Shown here piece after piece: positions 12,460 to 14,646 of a stretch of DNA of 14,646 bases. Every line of letters starts with the position of its first letter. The first letter of the stretch is position 1. Position numbers and translations under genes: made by a program. The stretch comes from an uncultured Polyangiaceae bacterium (lineage in GTDB: Bacteria > Myxococcota_A > Polyangia > Polyangiales > Houyiibacteriaceae), in NCBI GenBank assembly GCA_947259605.1, contig CAMYMX010000027.1, forward strand, positions 1-14,646, read 5' to 3'. The notes below the pieces were generated by a model. It was not told where the DNA came from. It worked only from the letters and a program-made list of their open reading frames with translations, and searched no databases.

Positions 12460-14646
12460 ATGCGCGCATCGATTCGTATGGCCGTGCTCTGCGTGGCCGT
12501 GGCCGGCTGTGGCGATGCTTCGACGAGCTCTCCACCTCGAATTGGCGCGGGGGGAAGCGGCGGGACGGTCAGCCCCGATGGCCGCATCGTCTTCGGCTGC
12601 AACTGCCCGTTCGGACAAGAGTGCTCTCCAGAGGGCCTGTGCACTTCGATCTGCGGAGACCAAGCCGCCTGCGTATTCGGCGGGACGGCTCAGTGCTGTG
12701 GCGTCGGCAGCGTCTGCCGGGACGGGAGCTGCGTCACGGATTGCGGAAACGAAGTCGAATGCAACGGGGTCTGCTGCGAAAGCACGGAAATGTGTTTCGA
12801 GGGAGCGTGCGTCGCGCAATGCGATGATCCCTTGCAGCTCTGCGGAAATGACGATGAGCTCTGCTGTGCGAGCGGCGAGGGCTGTATCGGCGGTGCTTGC
12901 GTTCCACTACTCGACGAGTGCACATCCGGGGAAGATTGCGAGGTCGACGAACTCTGTGAACGGAGCCTCGGCGTATGCATTCCGCGTGACTCGGTCGAGG
13001 TCTGCGAGTTTGAGCCTCGCGTCGGCGATTTTGAACCGACGATCGGCTGCAGGTGGACGCCCCCGCTTGCCTTGCCGGGAGCCAGCGACGAGGAAATTGA
13101 AATCGCAGGCATGAGCGAGGTCGTGATGACGCCCTCGGTCGCGAATCTGACCGACGACAACGGCGACGGGGCGACCGACGTGTTCGACATTCCGGACATC
13201 GTGTTCGTCAGCTTCAATCGTGCCGCAAACGGTTGCTGCACCAGCCGAGGCGTTCTGCGCATCGTTTCCGGTGGCTGCAACGGCGATGGGACGATGAGCA
13301 CGCACGCGACTCTAAAGGGTCTCGACTCGGGTGACTGGATCGGGAACTCCACCGGAATCGCGCTGGGCAACCTGCATCCTGACGACATGAGCACCGAGCG
13401 GGTCCCGGAGATCGTCGCGACATTCAAAAACGGTGGCACCGTCGCTTGGCGACGGACGGCCGACGACGGATCGGCCTGGGAAGTCATGTGGCAGAACGAT
13501 GATCTTCCCAGCAACCGGCACAGTCGCGGCGGGGCTCAACCATCGATTGCCGACCTGAACGCCGATGGCAGGCCGGAGATCATCATCGGGAACGTCGTGC
13601 TCGACGGCCTGACGGGGAAGGGCCCTGACGACATCGACCTCCCTCCGGGCGCGCTCGCCTGGGATGGGCGCGACCTCGAAGCGTCGACTCCGGGATCGAA
13701 CCTCGGGATCGGCAACAACGCGTTCCTTGGCCCGGTGTCGACCGTGGCCGACCTCGATCGAGATGGCCTACAGGAAGTGATCGCTGGCAACACGGTCTAC
13801 AATTACAACGGTAGCGAACGTTGGACCTACGAGTACACGACGGTCAACTCTAGCTGTGGGGGTTCGCTCGATTGCGACGGCTACAACGCCGTTGGCAACT
13901 TCGATGACGACGACGACGGAGAAGTCGTCATCATTCGCCTCGGAGAGCTGTTCATTCTCAATCATGACGGTTCCCCCGTTGCGGGAATTCCACTTCCGAT
14001 TCGAATCCCTGGCTTCCAGCATCTCGAACCTTCAGATTACGACGATGTGGAGCCCCCGACGTACTCTCCGGCCGCCTACGTACCATCCGCTCCCTTGTAC
14101 GACGAGGACGGAGACCTGCTGCCGCCGGAACGGATTCTATGCGGTGGAGCGCTGCATCTTCCGGCGTTCGACTCCGCAGGGAATCCCGTCATCAGCGAAG
14201 GCTCGCAGGTCGTGGTCGACACCGCGGGCGCAAACGAGAGCGGACCGCCGACCGTGGCGGACTTCGACGGAGATGGATTTGCCGAGGTCGGTACGGCGAG
14301 CTCGACCGCCTACGTGGTTTTTGATTTCCAGTGTACGGGGGACCCGCTACCCCCCGAGTGTGAGCGCGAGTGGGTCCGCTGGATGGTCGAGAACGACGAC
14401 TGCTCTAGCCGCGCGACGGGGTCCAGCGTTTTCGACTTCGAAGGCGATGGCTCGGCCGAGGTGGTGTATGCCGACGAAACGACGTTCCGGATCTTCCGAG
14501 GGTCTGACGGCGCCATTCTGTATGAGGACCCTACCCACAGCAGCAACACGCGAGTGGAAATGCCCATCGTCGTCGACGTCGACAACGACGGGAAGTCCGA
14601 GGTCGTCATTCCCGAGCCGAATACCAATCCGGGTCTGGGTGGCATC
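12460..14646 (+). CDS. Secreted Cys-rich lipoprotein with FG-GAP/VCBS-type repeats (5' part, runs off the window)
   Basis: Open for 729 codons to the window end with no stop. Residues 1-17 are a lipoprotein signal peptide (RMAVLCVAVAGC) with lipobox V-A-G-C17, followed by G and D. Residues about 47-200 are strongly Cys-rich with spaced C-G and CC units (FGCNCPFG, AQCCGVGS, GVCCESTEMC, ELCCASGEGC), likely disulfide knots outside the membrane. From about residue 227 come at least seven Asp/Asn-rich segments of the FG-GAP beta-propeller type: LTDDNGDG, then LNADGRPE (363), LDRDGLQE (429), FDDDDDGE (478), FDGDGFAE (599), FEGDGSAE (657) and VDNDGKSE (704), each a likely Ca2+ loop followed by a hydrophobic strand. 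This suggests a cell-surface propeller with adhesion or binding function. ATG 12460 has no RBS but a promoter-like sequence directly upstream. The C-terminus is unseen. Confidence 0.88.
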   Translation, partial: MRASIRMAVLCVAVAGCGDASTSSPPRIGAGGSGGTVSPDGRIVFGCNCPFGQECSPEGLCTSICGDQAACVFGGTAQCCGVGSVCRDGSCVTDCGNEVECNGVCCESTEMCFEGACVAQCDDPLQLCGNDDELCCASGEGCIGGACVPLLDECTSGEDCEVDELCERSLGVCIPRDSVEVCEFEPRVGDFEPTIGCRWTPPLALPGASDEEIEIAGMSEVVMTPSVANLTDDNGDGATDVFDIPDIVFVSFNRAANGCCTSRGVLRIVSGGCNGDGTMSTHATLKGLDSGDWIGNSTGIALGNLHPDDMSTERVPEIVATFKNGGTVAWRRTADDGSAWEVMWQNDDLPSNRHSRGGAQPSIADLNADGRPEIIIGNVVLDGLTGKGPDDIDLPPGALAWDGRDLEASTPGSNLGIGNNAFLGPVSTVADLDRDGLQEVIAGNTVYNYNGSERWTYEYTTVNSSCGGSLDCDGYNAVGNFDDDDDGEVVIIRLGELFILNHDGSPVAGIPLPIRIPGFQHLEPSDYDDVEPPTYSPAAYVPSAPLYDEDGDLLPPERILCGGALHLPAFDSAGNPVISEGSQVVVDTAGANESGPPTVADFDGDGFAEVGTASSTAYVVFDFQCTGDPLPPECEREWVRWMVENDDCSSRATGSSVFDFEGDGSAEVVYADETTFRIFRGSDGAILYEDPTHSSNTRVEMPIVVDVDNDGKSEVVIPEPNTNPGLGGI

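Noticed and set aside
12690..13514. 274-residue minus-strand open frame, rich in Ser and Gln
   Set aside because: Antisense to the Cys-rich lipoprotein; its composition is the mirror of the Cys/Asp codons on the other strand.

Overview
The window is GC-rich, densely coded bacterial chromosome. A large Cys-rich lipoprotein with FG-GAP/VCBS-type repeats, an ArsR-methyltransferase fusion beside ahcY, and a small four-helix-bundle gene pair set among GTGCCA-type hexamer repeats together suggest a myxobacterium-like organism (Myxococcota). This is inferred from gene content; no rRNA or other taxonomic marker is present.

Layout. 1-253: 3' end of a ROK-family (polyphosphate glucokinase-like) gene, convergent with a metallo-beta-lactamase-fold hydrolase (250-891, minus); the two genes share a TTAA stop palindrome. 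892-2628: a 1.7-kb accessory island with no housekeeping gene. It holds two divergent genes for four-helix-bundle proteins of the 23S-rRNA-intervening-sequence (S23) family. Each gene starts at a long perfect inverted repeat that contains its own ribosome binding site. A 49-bp hairpin-bearing block occurs at the 3' end of the right gene and again where the left gene ends. Three tracts of degenerate hexamer repeats lie at the left edge, in the middle and at the right edge. 2629-9754: eight plus-strand genes in close succession: ppnP, a GT4-type glycosyltransferase, a PEBP/YbhB-like protein, nth, an M50 site-2 protease with a TPR-like tail, a SahR-like ArsR-methyltransferase, ahcY, and a YihY/BrkB membrane protein. 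9721-12332 (minus): an aldehyde dehydrogenase followed by an HSL-type alpha/beta hydrolase. 12460 to the right edge: a secreted Cys-rich lipoprotein, still open at the window end.

How the genes work together. The clearest functional unit is the SahR-like regulator with ahcY: the regulator probably senses S-adenosylhomocysteine and controls its hydrolase. The aldehyde dehydrogenase and hydrolase probably form one transcription unit. The other plus-strand genes are unrelated housekeeping functions.

The most unusual part is the four-helix-bundle island. Its repeated parts (RBS-containing foldbacks, mirrored vestigial start sites, hairpin gene ends, hexamer tracts, a fragment of a third copy) look like a modular repetitive or mobile unit. 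I see no transposase, integrase or reverse transcriptase, so mobility would have to be provided in trans or by recombination. A second theme is that three genes have a promoter -10-like box only 6-7 nt before the start codon, as expected for leaderless mRNAs.
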